A stretch of DNA of 64,000 nucleotides from Sunxiuqinia sp963678245 (GTDB lineage: Bacteria; Bacteroidota; Bacteroidia; Bacteroidales; Prolixibacteraceae), in NCBI GenBank assembly GCA_965140765.1, contig OZ223307.1, forward strand, positions 372,001 through 436,000, read 5' to 3'. The notes under the pieces were generated by a model that did no database searches, had not been told where the DNA came from, and saw nothing but the letters and a program-made list of their open reading frames with translations. Position numbers and translations under genes: made by a program. Of this stretch, positions 34,177 through 43,746 are shown in pieces (the stretch's first letter is position 1; the number at the start of each line of letters is the position of its first letter).

Positions 34177-35292
34177 ATGTCTGATACACCACGAAAATTT
34201 ATCGTTCCCAAAAACGTAACCGATGTACTTCGGAAAGTGCAATTTCCCGGAGGAAAAGAAAATATTGTTGATCTGGACATGGTTCAGGAGATAAGAATAG
34301 CTGGGAAAAAAGTTAGTTTTTCACTTGTCTTTCAACGCTCCGATGATCCAAATATAGGAGCTGTGATTCAGCAGTGTGAGCAAATTATTGAGCAAGAGCT
34401 TGGGCCTGATGTCGAGATCAAAGGAAACATTACAGCCAAAGCAATCCATCAAATGGAGCGTCCGATTTTACCGGGCGTAAAAAATATTATTGCCGTGTCA
34501 TCCGGAAAGGGAGGCGTTGGAAAATCAACTGTTGCTGTTAATTTGGCCGTTTCGTTGGCCAAAACCGGCGCTTCGGTTGGCTTGATTGATGCGGATATTT
34601 TTGGTCCTTCGGTGCCTAAAATGTTTGGAGCAGAAAAAATTCAGCCGAGCGGAGTCAAGAAAGATGGAAGAGAAATGATTGAGCCAGTCTTTCAGCATGG
34701 GGTGAAAATCCTTTCGATCGGCTTTTTTGTGGCTGGCGACGATGCCTTAGTTTGGCGTGGCCCAATGGCGAGCAATGCGTTAAAGCAGATGATTACCGAA
34801 GGAAATTGGGGCGAGTTAGACTATCTGCTGATCGACCTTCCTCCGGGCACAAGTGATATTCACCTGACCTTGGTGCAAACCGTTCCGGTTACGGGAGCTG
34901 TCATTGTATCTACACCGCAAGATGTGGCTTTGGCTGATGTAATTAAAGGGGTAGGCATGTTCCGGGGAAAAAATGTTGATGTGCCGGTTTTAGGGCTGGT
35001 TGAAAATATGGCTTGGTTTACTCCTGAAGAACTGCCTGATAACAAATATTATATTTTTGGAAAGGACGGCGCTAAAAACCTGGCCGAAAAGATGGAGATT
35101 CCATTGTTGGGTCAAATTCCATTGGTGCAGGGAATTCGCGAAGGAGGTGACTCTGGCGTTCCCGCTGCTGTTGACGAACAGTCTCCTATGGGGAAGGCAT
35201 TTCTTGATGTGGCTGCCAATACGATTAAGCAAGTAGAATTGAGAAATAAAGATATAGATCCTACTAAAAAAGTGAAGGTAAGTAGGAAATAA
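34177..35292 (+). CDS. apbC: Mrp/NBP35-family P-loop ATPase (iron-sulfur carrier)
   Basis: A 371-residue ATPase that carries or delivers Fe-S clusters. N-terminal MIP18-like domain (about 1-85), then SSGKGGVGKSTVAVNLAVSL with the deviant Walker A, GLIDADIFGPSVPKMFG, LIDLPPGTSDIHLTLVQ and VPVTGAVIVSTPQDVALADV. The CxxC pair that binds the bridging cluster in Mrp/ApbC is not seen: where it is expected the protein reads ENMAWFTPEELPDNKYYIF, with no Cys. A terminator follows. Confidence 0.92.
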   Translation: MSDTPRKFIVPKNVTDVLRKVQFPGGKENIVDLDMVQEIRIAGKKVSFSLVFQRSDDPNIGAVIQQCEQIIEQELGPDVEIKGNITAKAIHQMERPILPGVKNIIAVSSGKGGVGKSTVAVNLAVSLAKTGASVGLIDADIFGPSVPKMFGAEKIQPSGVKKDGREMIEPVFQHGVKILSIGFFVAGDDALVWRGPMASNALKQMITEGNWGELDYLLIDLPPGTSDIHLTLVQTVPVTGAVIVSTPQDVALADVIKGVGMFRGKNVDVPVLGLVENMAWFTPEELPDNKYYIFGKDGAKNLAEKMEIPLLGQIPLVQGIREGGDSGVPAAVDEQSPMGKAFLDVAANTIKQVELRNKDIDPTKKVKVSRK

Positions 35293-35313
35293 ACGATCGT
35301 TGAGATGACTTTT

Positions 35314-35348
35314 AAATCCCTGAATCAATGTGATCCGGGGATTTTTAT
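35314..35348 (+). terminator. Terminator of the ricT-mrp operon
   Basis: AAATCCC (35314-35320) pairs with GGGATTT (35338-35344), 17-base loop, then T-rich TTATTTT. Confidence 0.7.
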
Positions 35349-35593
35349 TTTAAAGGAGATGCTGATGGGCCATTGTTTCAAAAGATGTCGTCCATCAGTT
35401 AAATCATTTTGCATTCAAGCCCCAATAAATTAGCTTGTTTTTTGTATTATTGTAAACTTTTTGAAAGTTGAAATAAACTAAAGATTAAGACGTTTTGTGG
35501 GTACGGGCTAAGTAGGCAATATCAATTATTTCAGATGCTACTTTTCCATGTTAAAGCAGACAATATTATTCGAATAAATAAGTTTATCCTACA
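35349..35593. other. Intergenic region before porW
   Basis: A 7-bp stem CTGATGG/CCATCAG (about 35362-35400) is the only structure noticed. The last 150 bases are AT-rich and should hold the porW promoter; no clear TTTG/TAnnTTTG pair was found. No gene seen. Confidence 0.35.
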
Positions 35594-38500
35594 GTGTTAA
35601 AATATACTCTTTTGAGCAGAAATTTACTACATACCTCCTTCATCGTATTTGTACTGGCTATTCTTAGTGGTTGCTCCACCGAAAAAAATACGCGTATATC
35701 GCGTGCCTATCACAACTTGACATCGCATTACAATGTGTACTTCAACGGCAAAGAGAGTCTTAAGTCCGGCGTTGAGCGCATTAACCAATCAGTGGAAGAT
35801 GACTTTACCAAGTTGCTTCCAATTTATAAGTCGAGCCAACCGGGAACCGGGCAAATGGCCCAGTCTGATATGGAGTATGCCATCATGAAAGCATCGAAAC
35901 TGATCAAGGTCCATTCGATTACCAAAAAGCCCAAACGAAGAAAAAACAGAAGCCGCGCATACATACGATTGGCAAGTAAGGAAGAATATAACAACTGGGT
36001 GGATGATAGTTATATATTGATGGGAAAGGCCTATTTCTATATGAAAAACTATATGGCTGCCATCGAGAACCTGTCGCATGTTGTTCGCAAATTTAGTGAA
36101 GAGGACACCAAGTATGAGGCGTACGTTTGGCTGGTTCGTTGTTATACTGAATTAGAACGTTACAATGAGGCACTGGAACTGATTCAAAATGTAGATGCCA
36201 GTGAGGATTTCCCCCAAAAGTACGACGAAGAGTTTGCGTTGGCTGTAACCGACTTTTACTTCAGGCAAAATGAATTTAATGAGGCCATCCCAAATCTGAA
36301 AATAGCGATAGACGAAACTTCTGGTAAGAAAAAGAAAGTTCGTTTAAAATATATTTTGGCTCAGCTCTATGAAGAAACCGGGCAAAATGCTTTGGCTACT
36401 GAAACCTATCGCGAAGTTGCCAGAATGAATCCTCCCTATGAGATGGCTTTCAACGCCCGAATCAATGCTGCCGGTTCTTTTTCTGGTGAAGGCGATGTAG
36501 CGAAGTTGAAAAAGGAATTAAATAAAATGCTGCGCGACTCAAAAAATTATGAATATCGCGATCAGATTTATTTTGCTTTGGGGAATATTTTCATGACCGA
36601 GGGAAACAAACAGGTCGCTACTGATAATTATATCCAATCGGCAGCGGCAAGTAGCGTGAATACCTTCCAACGCGCCTTATCGTGCCTCACCTTAGCTGAT
36701 ATTTACTTCAATGATAAGGAATATAAAAATGCTCAAAGTTATTACGATAGCGCCATGGTTGTTATCGATGAAACATACCCTAAATATGAAACAATTGTTG
36801 AACGGTATAATAGTTTAACCCGACTGACAAACAACCTGTATACTGTTGAGCGGGAGGATAGTTTGCAACACATCGCTTCTTTAAGTGAAAAAGAGCGAAA
36901 CGATTTAGTAACGAAATGGATTAACCAAGCACGCGAAGAGGAGCAACGCCAGCGTCAGTTGGCCAATGCAGAGATGATGGATCGAAATTTTTTCCGAATG
37001 AACCAATCGCGTATGGGATTAAGCCAGCAGAGACAGGGGAGTGGCTGGTATTTTTACAACCCAACAACGGTAGCTTATGGTAAGGTTGAATTCAAGCAGA
37101 TTTGGGGGGACCGTAAATTGGAGGATAACTGGCGTCGAAGCAACAAGGGTTCAGCAGGCGATTTTGAAATGGAAGAGTTGGTTGATAGTGAATCAGGTGT
37201 TGATAACAGCGAGATTCGCGTGGATGATCCACTGGAACGTGAATTCTACCTACAAGATGTTCCAACAACGGAAGAGGAAATGACTGAATCTCATCAGCGA
37301 ATTAAAGAAGCCTTGTATAATGCCGGACGAATTTTTAAGCAAGACTTTGAAAATTACGAGCACTCGATTAACGAGTATGAAGAATTGCTGGCAAGGTATG
37401 ACAATACGATATATGAACTTACAGCCTATTTTGAGTTGTGGGATTTATATAAACAACTTGGGGATGACCAAAAATCGGAGTATTACAAAAGCAGGATTAT
37501 TGCTAAATACCCCGATAGTAAATATGCAAAATATCTGATAAACCCATTCTTTTTTGTTGAGCTTGAAGCCCGGCAAGATAGCATGAATAACTTGTATCAG
37601 AAGGCATTTTACAACTATCGACAAGGTAATTATCAAGATGCAGGAGAATTGGCCAGACAAATAAAAAGCATGGAGCCTGACACTTTGCTGATGCCCAAGG
37701 TTGCTTTTATTGAAACCATCGCTGACGGTATTAAGGCTGACTGGACACAGTTTGGGAAGATGTTGAATAAACATGTTCAGACTTATCCAGAAAGTGGCAC
37801 TGTGCCATTAGCAAACGAAATCCTTAAATTGATTGAAGATAGTACTCTGGCTGATTATCAGAAGCTAGTGGAAATTGGGTACTTGAATGATCAAATTCAG
37901 AATCAGGAGCTTCTTCCTGAAAATCAGGCCGACCAAGATGAGTTTGGTGGTAAATTTTCGTATGATGAAGAGTTGTTGCATTATTTCGTAATTGCAATTC
38001 CCCGGAGCGCAGAGGTTGACTTAAACCGCTTGAAGTTCGATATTGCCAACTATAACATCGACCATTATACAAAGATGGATTTCGACATTGAAACCGAAAA
38101 TTTGAATGACGAAACGATATTGGTTGTTGTGAGGCCGCTGCCTGACAAAGAGCAAAGTTTGATTTATTTCCGTTCAATCATTCGCAAGCGTGAAGTTTTC
38201 GAAACCCTTCAGGATATTCAGTATGTCAACTTTGTGGCTTCGTCATACAACTATCGCGAAATTTTATCAGACAAAAATTACCTGGAATACATGAAATACT
38301 TCGTTAAGAATTATAGTCGATTTATTAGCAACGACTTCCCTGCAGATGAATTAGCAGACCCGGAAGAATTGATGGCAAAAGCTCGTGCGGAGGAAGATAA
38401 GCTAGTTGAAAAAGGTTCTTTTGTCGTGGTGAAAGCTGATGAAACAGAAGGTTTGTACGCTAAAGAGACCGATGTGCCTCAGTATTTTGTCATTGCTGTT

Positions 38501-39307
38501 AACGATCCGAAGTTTGACCTGCGGGCACTTACTCCCGGATTTAACCGATACAACCGCTCGCAATTTGGTGAGAAAAACCTCACGATCGAACAGCAAAAGT
38601 TTGGAGATTATCAGTTGATGGTCGTTAAATCGTTGGCTAACATTCGCGAGGCAATGGGGTATTTCAGCAAGGTGGTTGCCAATCGTACTTTATACGAGAG
38701 TCTGGAAACCCGCAGTTACCGCAACTTTATTATTTCACAGACGAACTTGGAGAAAATGATCTCTGAAAGCTCGATTGATGATTATATTGAGTTTTTCCGG
38801 GATTATTATATTAGCGGTAATTTTGCTGAAAATGAATCGCAACCAACAGGAGCTTCAACAACACCAGTAAATAACATAACATCAGCGATTGCTCCGGTTC
38901 AGCCGGCAGAACCTACGTACGAAGGGCCTTTCGATACCAATGTGTCCGGGAAGCAAAACTTTGTGTTAATCATTCCTAAAAACGGAGTTGATGACACAGC
39001 AGTTAAGTCAGCCATAGAAGCACACAATGCAAGTAACTTCCCGAATATGAACTTGGCGGTTGAACGAGGCGAGTTCAATGTTGACAACTACATTCTAACG
39101 GTTACCGATATTCAAGATCAGGAATCGGGTTTGAATTATCTCCGAAGCATTGTTCGCAATCAACAGGTTTATCAACCACTATCGGAGGTCAGCTACCGCA
39201 ATTTTGTACTTACGCCAGCTAATTTATCCATATTGCTTGACAATAAGGATACAAGTAAATACCTCGATTTCTACAAAGCTTACTACCTGAATCGCCAGGA
39301 GCGTTAA
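35594..39307 (+). CDS. porW: T9SS lipoprotein PorW/SprE with TPR repeats
   Basis: A 1237-residue outer-membrane-associated lipoprotein of the type IX secretion and gliding machinery. GTG start at 35594; signal FVLAILSGC with lipidation Cys, then the PorW/SprE opening CSTEKNTRISRAYHNLTSHY. The first 500 residues are TPR repeats (for example KAYFYMKNYMAAIENLSHVV); a second helical-repeat block precedes residue 790. The C-terminal part contains three copies of a domain of about 110 residues (about 797-906, 964-1074, 1122-1231), each beginning with a YFVIAI-like strand and ending in YxNF-x(20)-Y. The linker before the third copy is Thr/Pro-rich. porX follows 75 bases on. Confidence 0.9.
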   Translation: MLKYTLLSRNLLHTSFIVFVLAILSGCSTEKNTRISRAYHNLTSHYNVYFNGKESLKSGVERINQSVEDDFTKLLPIYKSSQPGTGQMAQSDMEYAIMKASKLIKVHSITKKPKRRKNRSRAYIRLASKEEYNNWVDDSYILMGKAYFYMKNYMAAIENLSHVVRKFSEEDTKYEAYVWLVRCYTELERYNEALELIQNVDASEDFPQKYDEEFALAVTDFYFRQNEFNEAIPNLKIAIDETSGKKKKVRLKYILAQLYEETGQNALATETYREVARMNPPYEMAFNARINAAGSFSGEGDVAKLKKELNKMLRDSKNYEYRDQIYFALGNIFMTEGNKQVATDNYIQSAAASSVNTFQRALSCLTLADIYFNDKEYKNAQSYYDSAMVVIDETYPKYETIVERYNSLTRLTNNLYTVEREDSLQHIASLSEKERNDLVTKWINQAREEEQRQRQLANAEMMDRNFFRMNQSRMGLSQQRQGSGWYFYNPTTVAYGKVEFKQIWGDRKLEDNWRRSNKGSAGDFEMEELVDSESGVDNSEIRVDDPLEREFYLQDVPTTEEEMTESHQRIKEALYNAGRIFKQDFENYEHSINEYEELLARYDNTIYELTAYFELWDLYKQLGDDQKSEYYKSRIIAKYPDSKYAKYLINPFFFVELEARQDSMNNLYQKAFYNYRQGNYQDAGELARQIKSMEPDTLLMPKVAFIETIADGIKADWTQFGKMLNKHVQTYPESGTVPLANEILKLIEDSTLADYQKLVEIGYLNDQIQNQELLPENQADQDEFGGKFSYDEELLHYFVIAIPRSAEVDLNRLKFDIANYNIDHYTKMDFDIETENLNDETILVVVRPLPDKEQSLIYFRSIIRKREVFETLQDIQYVNFVASSYNYREILSDKNYLEYMKYFVKNYSRFISNDFPADELADPEELMAKARAEEDKLVEKGSFVVVKADETEGLYAKETDVPQYFVIAVNDPKFDLRALTPGFNRYNRSQFGEKNLTIEQQKFGDYQLMVVKSLANIREAMGYFSKVVANRTLYESLETRSYRNFIISQTNLEKMISESSIDDYIEFFRDYYISGNFAENESQPTGASTTPVNNITSAIAPVQPAEPTYEGPFDTNVSGKQNFVLIIPKNGVDDTAVKSAIEAHNASNFPNMNLAVERGEFNVDNYILTVTDIQDQESGLNYLRSIVRNQQVYQPLSEVSYRNFVLTPANLSILLDNKDTSKYLDFYKAYYLNRQER

Positions 39308-39382
39308 ATTGTGTTAAGGATATACATTTTAGGGAACATTCTTTGTTAGTATAGGTGTTATCTCTTTAAAAAGACAAAAAAC

Positions 39383-40939
39383 ATGAAGACAATACGTATA
39401 CTTTGGGTTGACGATGAAATTGATTTATTAAGAGCCCATATTATTTTCCTGCAAGAAAAAGGTTACGATGTAATGACAGCTAATAACGGAGCTGACAGCA
39501 TCGACCTTGTTCGTGAAAATCATTTTGACATCATCTTTTTGGATGAAAATATGCCGGGGCGAACCGGGCTGGAAACACTGGATGAAATAAAAGCCATTGA
39601 TCCGAATGTTCCGGTGGTAATGATTACTAAAAGTGAGGAAGAAGATATTATGGATCAGGCCATCGGCTCAAAAATAGCTGACTACCTGATTAAACCGGTT
39701 AATCCCAAGCAAGTTCTTCTTACAATAAAAAAGAATGTTGATCAGAATGAGCTGGTTACTCGAAAAACGACTTCAGCTTACCAGAGCGAATTTGCCAAGA
39801 TTGGTATGCGAATCAACGAGCGGTTGGATTGGAAAGAGTGGACTGATGTGTATCGGAAACTGGTATTTTGGGAATTGGAATTGAGTGCGTCGCAAGATTC
39901 TACCATGGATGAAGTGCTGAAAATGCAAAAGGCTGAAGCGAACAAAGCCTTTAGCCGGTACATTAAAGCAAATTATTTGAGTTGGTTCGATAAAGATGCA
40001 GAAGATCGGCCAATCTTGTCTCCTGATATTTTCAGGAAGAAAGTTTTTCCACAGCTTGATAAAGGACACAAAGTACTGGTTTTAGTTATTGATAACCTGC
40101 GATATGATCAATTTCGAGTGCTAAGCTCAGCGGTTAGTCAGTATTATCAAACCGAAGAAGAAGATCTATACTATAGTATCTTACCCACTGCAACCATGTA
40201 TGCCCGAAATTCAATTTTTGCAGGTTTAATGCCTGCTGAAATTGCCAAGTTATTCCCCGAATATTGGGAGGACGACGATAACGAAGGAAACAAAAATGTG
40301 CACGAACGTGAGCTGATGCAAACGCAGATGAAGCGCCGAGGACGCACGGATAAATTGTACTTTGAAAAGATTACCAATCCCAGAGCGGGGAAAAGACTCA
40401 ACGATAATTTGGGAAATATTTTGCAAAATGATTTGTCGGTTATGGTGTTCAACTTTGTGGATATGCTTTCGCACGCTCGTACTGAGATGGAGATGATGAA
40501 AGAGCTGGCCAGCGATGAGAAAGCATATCGCTCGTTAACAATGAGTTGGTTTATTCACTCGACCATGTTTGAACTGTTGAAAACACTATCTGAACACAAA
40601 ATAAAAGTGATTTTAACGACCGATCATGGAACTATAAGGGTGGATAATGCACTGAAGGTGATTGGGGATAGGGAAACAAATACCAATCTTCGGTATAAAA
40701 TTGGGCGTAATTTAAATTATAATGCAAAACAGGTATTTGAAATTAGAAGTCCTGAAAAAGCCCACTTGCCAGGAAGAAATGTCAGTTCGAGTTATATTTT
40801 TGCGATGGATAATGATTTTTTTGCCTATCCCAATAATTACAATCACTATGTACAGTATTATCGCGATACGTATCAGCATGGTGGAATATCACTCGAGGAG
40901 ATGATTATTCCGGTAATTACATTGTCTCCAAAATCTTAA
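39383..40939 (+). CDS. porX: T9SS response regulator PorX (receiver + PglZ)
   Basis: A 518-residue two-domain regulator. The receiver (about 1-120) has the acidic pair VDDE, phospho-acceptor Asp in FDIIFLDENMPG, conserved Thr/Ser in VMITKSEE and Lys in YLIKPVNP. After a helical linker comes a PglZ/alkaline-phosphatase-fold domain with LVIDNLRYDQF, the Thr in LPTATMYARNS, and TTDHGT, keeping the metal ligands. In Porphyromonas PorX acts with PorY and SigP on por gene expression, and the PglZ domain is an oligonucleotide phosphodiesterase (known for the family). Start ATG 39383 is secure. Its stop overlaps by 4 bases the stop of the convergent ABC ATPase gene. Confidence 0.95.
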   Translation: MKTIRILWVDDEIDLLRAHIIFLQEKGYDVMTANNGADSIDLVRENHFDIIFLDENMPGRTGLETLDEIKAIDPNVPVVMITKSEEEDIMDQAIGSKIADYLIKPVNPKQVLLTIKKNVDQNELVTRKTTSAYQSEFAKIGMRINERLDWKEWTDVYRKLVFWELELSASQDSTMDEVLKMQKAEANKAFSRYIKANYLSWFDKDAEDRPILSPDIFRKKVFPQLDKGHKVLVLVIDNLRYDQFRVLSSAVSQYYQTEEEDLYYSILPTATMYARNSIFAGLMPAEIAKLFPEYWEDDDNEGNKNVHERELMQTQMKRRGRTDKLYFEKITNPRAGKRLNDNLGNILQNDLSVMVFNFVDMLSHARTEMEMMKELASDEKAYRSLTMSWFIHSTMFELLKTLSEHKIKVILTTDHGTIRVDNALKVIGDRETNTNLRYKIGRNLNYNAKQVFEIRSPEKAHLPGRNVSSSYIFAMDNDFFAYPNNYNHYVQYYRDTYQHGGISLEEMIIPVITLSPKS

Positions 40940-41703
40940 TTTTTACTGTCAATTTTGTCATCTCGCTGTTGCCGGTATGTTTTGTTGGCAAATACAAATT
41001 CCTGAAGTTTGTGGTTATCGGCCTCTAGTATTTTATCTTTATCGCCTTCCCAGCAGGTTACTCCTTCACTGATAAATAAAATTTTATCGCCGATTTCCAT
41101 TACCGAGTTCATGTCGTGGGTATTGATGACTGTGGTCATTTTGAAATCTACGGTGAGTTCATGAATCAGCTCATCGATAACCAATGAAGTTTCAGGATCC
41201 AATCCTGAGTTTGGTTCGTCACAGAACAAATACTTCGGATTCATAACAATGGCGCGGGCAATTGCTACTCGCTTGTTCATACCACCTGATATCTCGGCCG
41301 GATAAAGCTTGTGGGCTTTGTCGATATTAACCCGGTCGAGGCAAAAATCAACCCGTTCTTGTTTCTCTTTCGCTGTTTTGTTTGTGAACATGTCAAGTGG
41401 AAATCTCACGTTTTCTTCAACATTAAATGAATCGAACAAAGCGCCACCCTGAAAAACCATGCCCATTTCCTGGCGTAGTTTTTTCCGCAGCTTTTCATTC
41501 ATTTGAGTGAAATTACGGTCGTCATAAAAAATAGTTCCTTCATCCACATCATGAAGACCAACAATTGATTTCAACAGAACAGTCTTTCCGCTACCACTTC
41601 GTCCAATGATCAGGTTCGTTTTTCCGGGCTCGAAAACAGTAGAGATGTTGCTCAAAACTTGTTTGTCCTCAAATGATTTAAATATATTTTGAATGGTAAT
41701 CAT
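40936..41703 (-). CDS. ABC transporter ATPase, Mla/Ttg2 type
   Basis: ATP-binding subunit, 255 residues, of a lipid-transport-type (MlaF-like) ABC system. Walker A GRSGSGKTVLLKSIVG, signature region EISGGMNKRVAIARAIVM, Walker B YLFCDEPNSGLDPETS and the switch His in INTHDMNSVMEIGDK. The ISGGMNKR signature with Met is characteristic of MlaF/Ttg2A. It starts one base past the permease stop and forms an operon with it. The substrate-binding MlaD gene is not in this stretch. Likely role is phospholipid movement between membranes, by family. Confidence 0.93.
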   Translation of the reverse strand: MITIQNIFKSFEDKQVLSNISTVFEPGKTNLIIGRSGSGKTVLLKSIVGLHDVDEGTIFYDDRNFTQMNEKLRKKLRQEMGMVFQGGALFDSFNVEENVRFPLDMFTNKTAKEKQERVDFCLDRVNIDKAHKLYPAEISGGMNKRVAIARAIVMNPKYLFCDEPNSGLDPETSLVIDELIHELTVDFKMTTVINTHDMNSVMEIGDKILFISEGVTCWEGDKDKILEADNHKLQEFVFANKTYRQQRDDKIDSKN

Positions 41704-42440
41704 TAGAATAAAAGTTGTGTTAGAATCAGGTCGAAGACCAAAATTAATATGTTTGTATTTACGACAGCTCTTGTGCTTGCAGCCCCAACTTCAAATGCTC
41801 CTCCTTCAACAAAATAGCCAAAGTAGGCTGGAACAGTGGCCACTAGAAAACCAAAAAATAAGGTTTTAATCATTGAAAATGTAACATAGTATGACGTAAA
41901 CATATATTGAATACCATTGATGTAATCGGGAGCAGTAACTGCACCAACTGCTGGTCCAACAATGAGACCTCCAATCAGTCCAAAAAATACGCTCAACACA
42001 AACAAAAAAGGGAAAATAAATACGACAGCCAATGTTTTGGGCATGATCAAAAAGCTTGCAGAGTTAATTCCCATAATTTCCAGTGAGTCAATCTGCTCGG
42101 TAACGCGCATACTCCCTATTTCGGAAGTAATGTTTGATCCTATTTTTCCTGCCATGATCAGCGCCAGAATAGTTGACGAAAACTCCAGAATTAGTGTATC
42201 TCTGTTTCCCAGTCCGATTAAGTAACTTGGAAATAGCGGACTCGACATGTTGTAGGCAACTTGTAAGGTAATAATACCACCCATAAAGATGGAGATAATA
42301 GCAACAATGCCGACCGAATCAAGCCCTAGTTGTTCGAGTTCTGTAAATAGCCTCCGTAAATAAATACGATGCTTTTCGGGGCGAGAAAAAGCTCTACCCA
42401 ACAGAGTAAAATAGCGTCCTACGTGAAAGAAAAACTTCAT
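41703..42440 (-). CDS. ABC transporter permease, MlaE type
   Basis: Inner-membrane permease, 245 residues, of the MlaE family (DUF140). About five to six hydrophobic segments; the family core IMAGKIGSNITSEIGSMRVTE and EQIDSLEIMGINS is clear. It partners the ATPase encoded immediately downstream (stop of this gene touches its start). The unit is divergent from the sugar-nucleotide gene at 42606. Confidence 0.92.
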   Translation of the reverse strand: MKFFFHVGRYFTLLGRAFSRPEKHRIYLRRLFTELEQLGLDSVGIVAIISIFMGGIITLQVAYNMSSPLFPSYLIGLGNRDTLILEFSSTILALIMAGKIGSNITSEIGSMRVTEQIDSLEIMGINSASFLIMPKTLAVVFIFPFLFVLSVFFGLIGGLIVGPAVGAVTAPDYINGIQYMFTSYYVTFSMIKTLFFGFLVATVPAYFGYFVEGGAFEVGAASTRAVVNTNILILVFDLILTQLLF

Positions 42441-42550
42441 AACAATACTTTAGCCTAAAGTTACAAATAATAGCATATGAAAAAACCTATTTATGCGTTA
42501 GATCTTTGAATAACGATCAATCGAGTTAGAAGGAAACCACGAAATAACTT

Positions 42551-42580
42551 TATGTTTTTCATACAAAATAGGTATATTTG
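42551..42580 (+). promoter_or_regulatory. Promoter of the mannose-1-phosphate guanylyltransferase gene
   Basis: TATG (one mismatch to TTTG), an 18-base spacer and TATATTTG (42573-42580) fit the Bacteroidota consensus, 25 bases before the ATG. Confidence 0.65.
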
Positions 42581-42605
42581 AAATATGTCACAAAAAAATT
42601 GACGC

Positions 42606-43694
42606 ATGAATAACAATTATTGTATTATTATGGCCGGAGGAATAGGAAGCCGCTTTTGGCCCATGAGTAAAAGCTCTATGCCGAAGCAATTTCTAGATAT
42701 TTTAGGAACCGGTCGAACATTTATCCAAATGACATTTGACCGGTTTAAACGTGTCTGCCCGGTTGAGAATTTTTATGTTGTAACCAGTGTTGATTATAAG
42801 AAGTTAGTATTGGATCAACTACCTGATTTAAAAGAAGATCAGGTTTTACTAGAGCCTCTGAGAAGAAATACTGCGCCCTGTGTGGCTTATGCGAGTTATA
42901 AAATAAAAAGTATAAATCCTGATGCCAATGTAATTGTAGCTCCTTCGGATCACTTGATTTTGAAGGAGAATGAATTTGTAACGGAAATTCAAAAAGGGAT
43001 TGATTACGCTTCGAACAATGACGTATTGGTGACTTTAGGGATTACTCCCAGTCGTCCTGAAACTGGGTATGGATACATTCAGATAGATGGAAAAACGGAG
43101 TATGAGAACTACGAGAACCTGTATCAAGTGAAGACATTTACGGAAAAGCCCAATCGTGAGATGGCCGAGTTATTTGTTTCAAGTGGTGAGTTCTTTTGGA
43201 ATTCGGGGATATTTATTTGGTCGCTGAAAAGTATTTTGAAAGCCTTTGACGAACACCTTGAGGATGTGTCAGGCCTATTTCAGAAAGGCATAAAATTGTA
43301 TGGCACCGAAGACGAGGTTCACTTTATCAAAAAAACATACTCTGAATGCCAGAATATTTCGTTGGATTATGGCATCATGGAAAAGGCCGAAAACGTATAT
43401 GTTTTATGTGCTGACTTTGGGTGGAGTGATATGGGAACTTGGGGTTCGTTGTATGAAAATGGTAAAAAAGATGATGCCAATAATTCAATTAATGGAGGAG
43501 ATGTTTTTACCTACCAAACTGAAAATTGCGTGGTCAATGTTCCGAAGGAAAAGGTTGTCGTTTTACAAGGGCTGGATGGATATATTGTTGTTGAGGCGGA
43601 TAATACCTTGCTTGTTTGCAGAAAGAAGGACGAGCAACAAATACGTCAGTTTGTGAGCGATGTGAAGATGGTAAAAGGTGATGATTTTGTATAA
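42606..43694 (+). CDS. manC: Mannose-1-phosphate guanylyltransferase
   Basis: Makes GDP-mannose from mannose 1-phosphate and GTP, feeding cell-surface polysaccharide and fucose/rhamnose precursors. 362 residues: nucleotidyltransferase domain with IMAGGIGSRFWPMSKSSMPK, a later NTAPCVAYASYKI, VIVAPSDHLI, TLGITPSRPETGYGYIQ and FTEKPN, then a short C-terminal beta domain. The isomerase half of bifunctional ManC is absent, so it is the single-function form. Monocistronic between a clear promoter and a bidirectional terminator. Confidence 0.94.
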   Translation: MNNNYCIIMAGGIGSRFWPMSKSSMPKQFLDILGTGRTFIQMTFDRFKRVCPVENFYVVTSVDYKKLVLDQLPDLKEDQVLLEPLRRNTAPCVAYASYKIKSINPDANVIVAPSDHLILKENEFVTEIQKGIDYASNNDVLVTLGITPSRPETGYGYIQIDGKTEYENYENLYQVKTFTEKPNREMAELFVSSGEFFWNSGIFIWSLKSILKAFDEHLEDVSGLFQKGIKLYGTEDEVHFIKKTYSECQNISLDYGIMEKAENVYVLCADFGWSDMGTWGSLYENGKKDDANNSINGGDVFTYQTENCVVNVPKEKVVVLQGLDGYIVVEADNTLLVCRKKDEQQIRQFVSDVKMVKGDDFV

Positions 43695-43710
43695 TAAAAA
43701 AGTGACAAAA

Positions 43711-43746
43711 AGGTTAAGCTTCTTCAGTAATGAGGAAGCTTTTTTA
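43711..43746. terminator. Bidirectional terminator between manC and the second gldK
   Basis: AAGCTTC (43716-43722) pairs with GAAGCTT (43735-43741), followed by TTTTT on the plus strand; on the minus strand AACCTTTTTGTC follows. It serves both convergent genes. Confidence 0.75.

Noticed and set aside
39383..40939. PglZ domain as a BREX/phage-defence protein
   Set aside because: The receiver domain in front and the full-length match to PorX, next to porW, identify a T9SS regulator; no other BREX genes are present.
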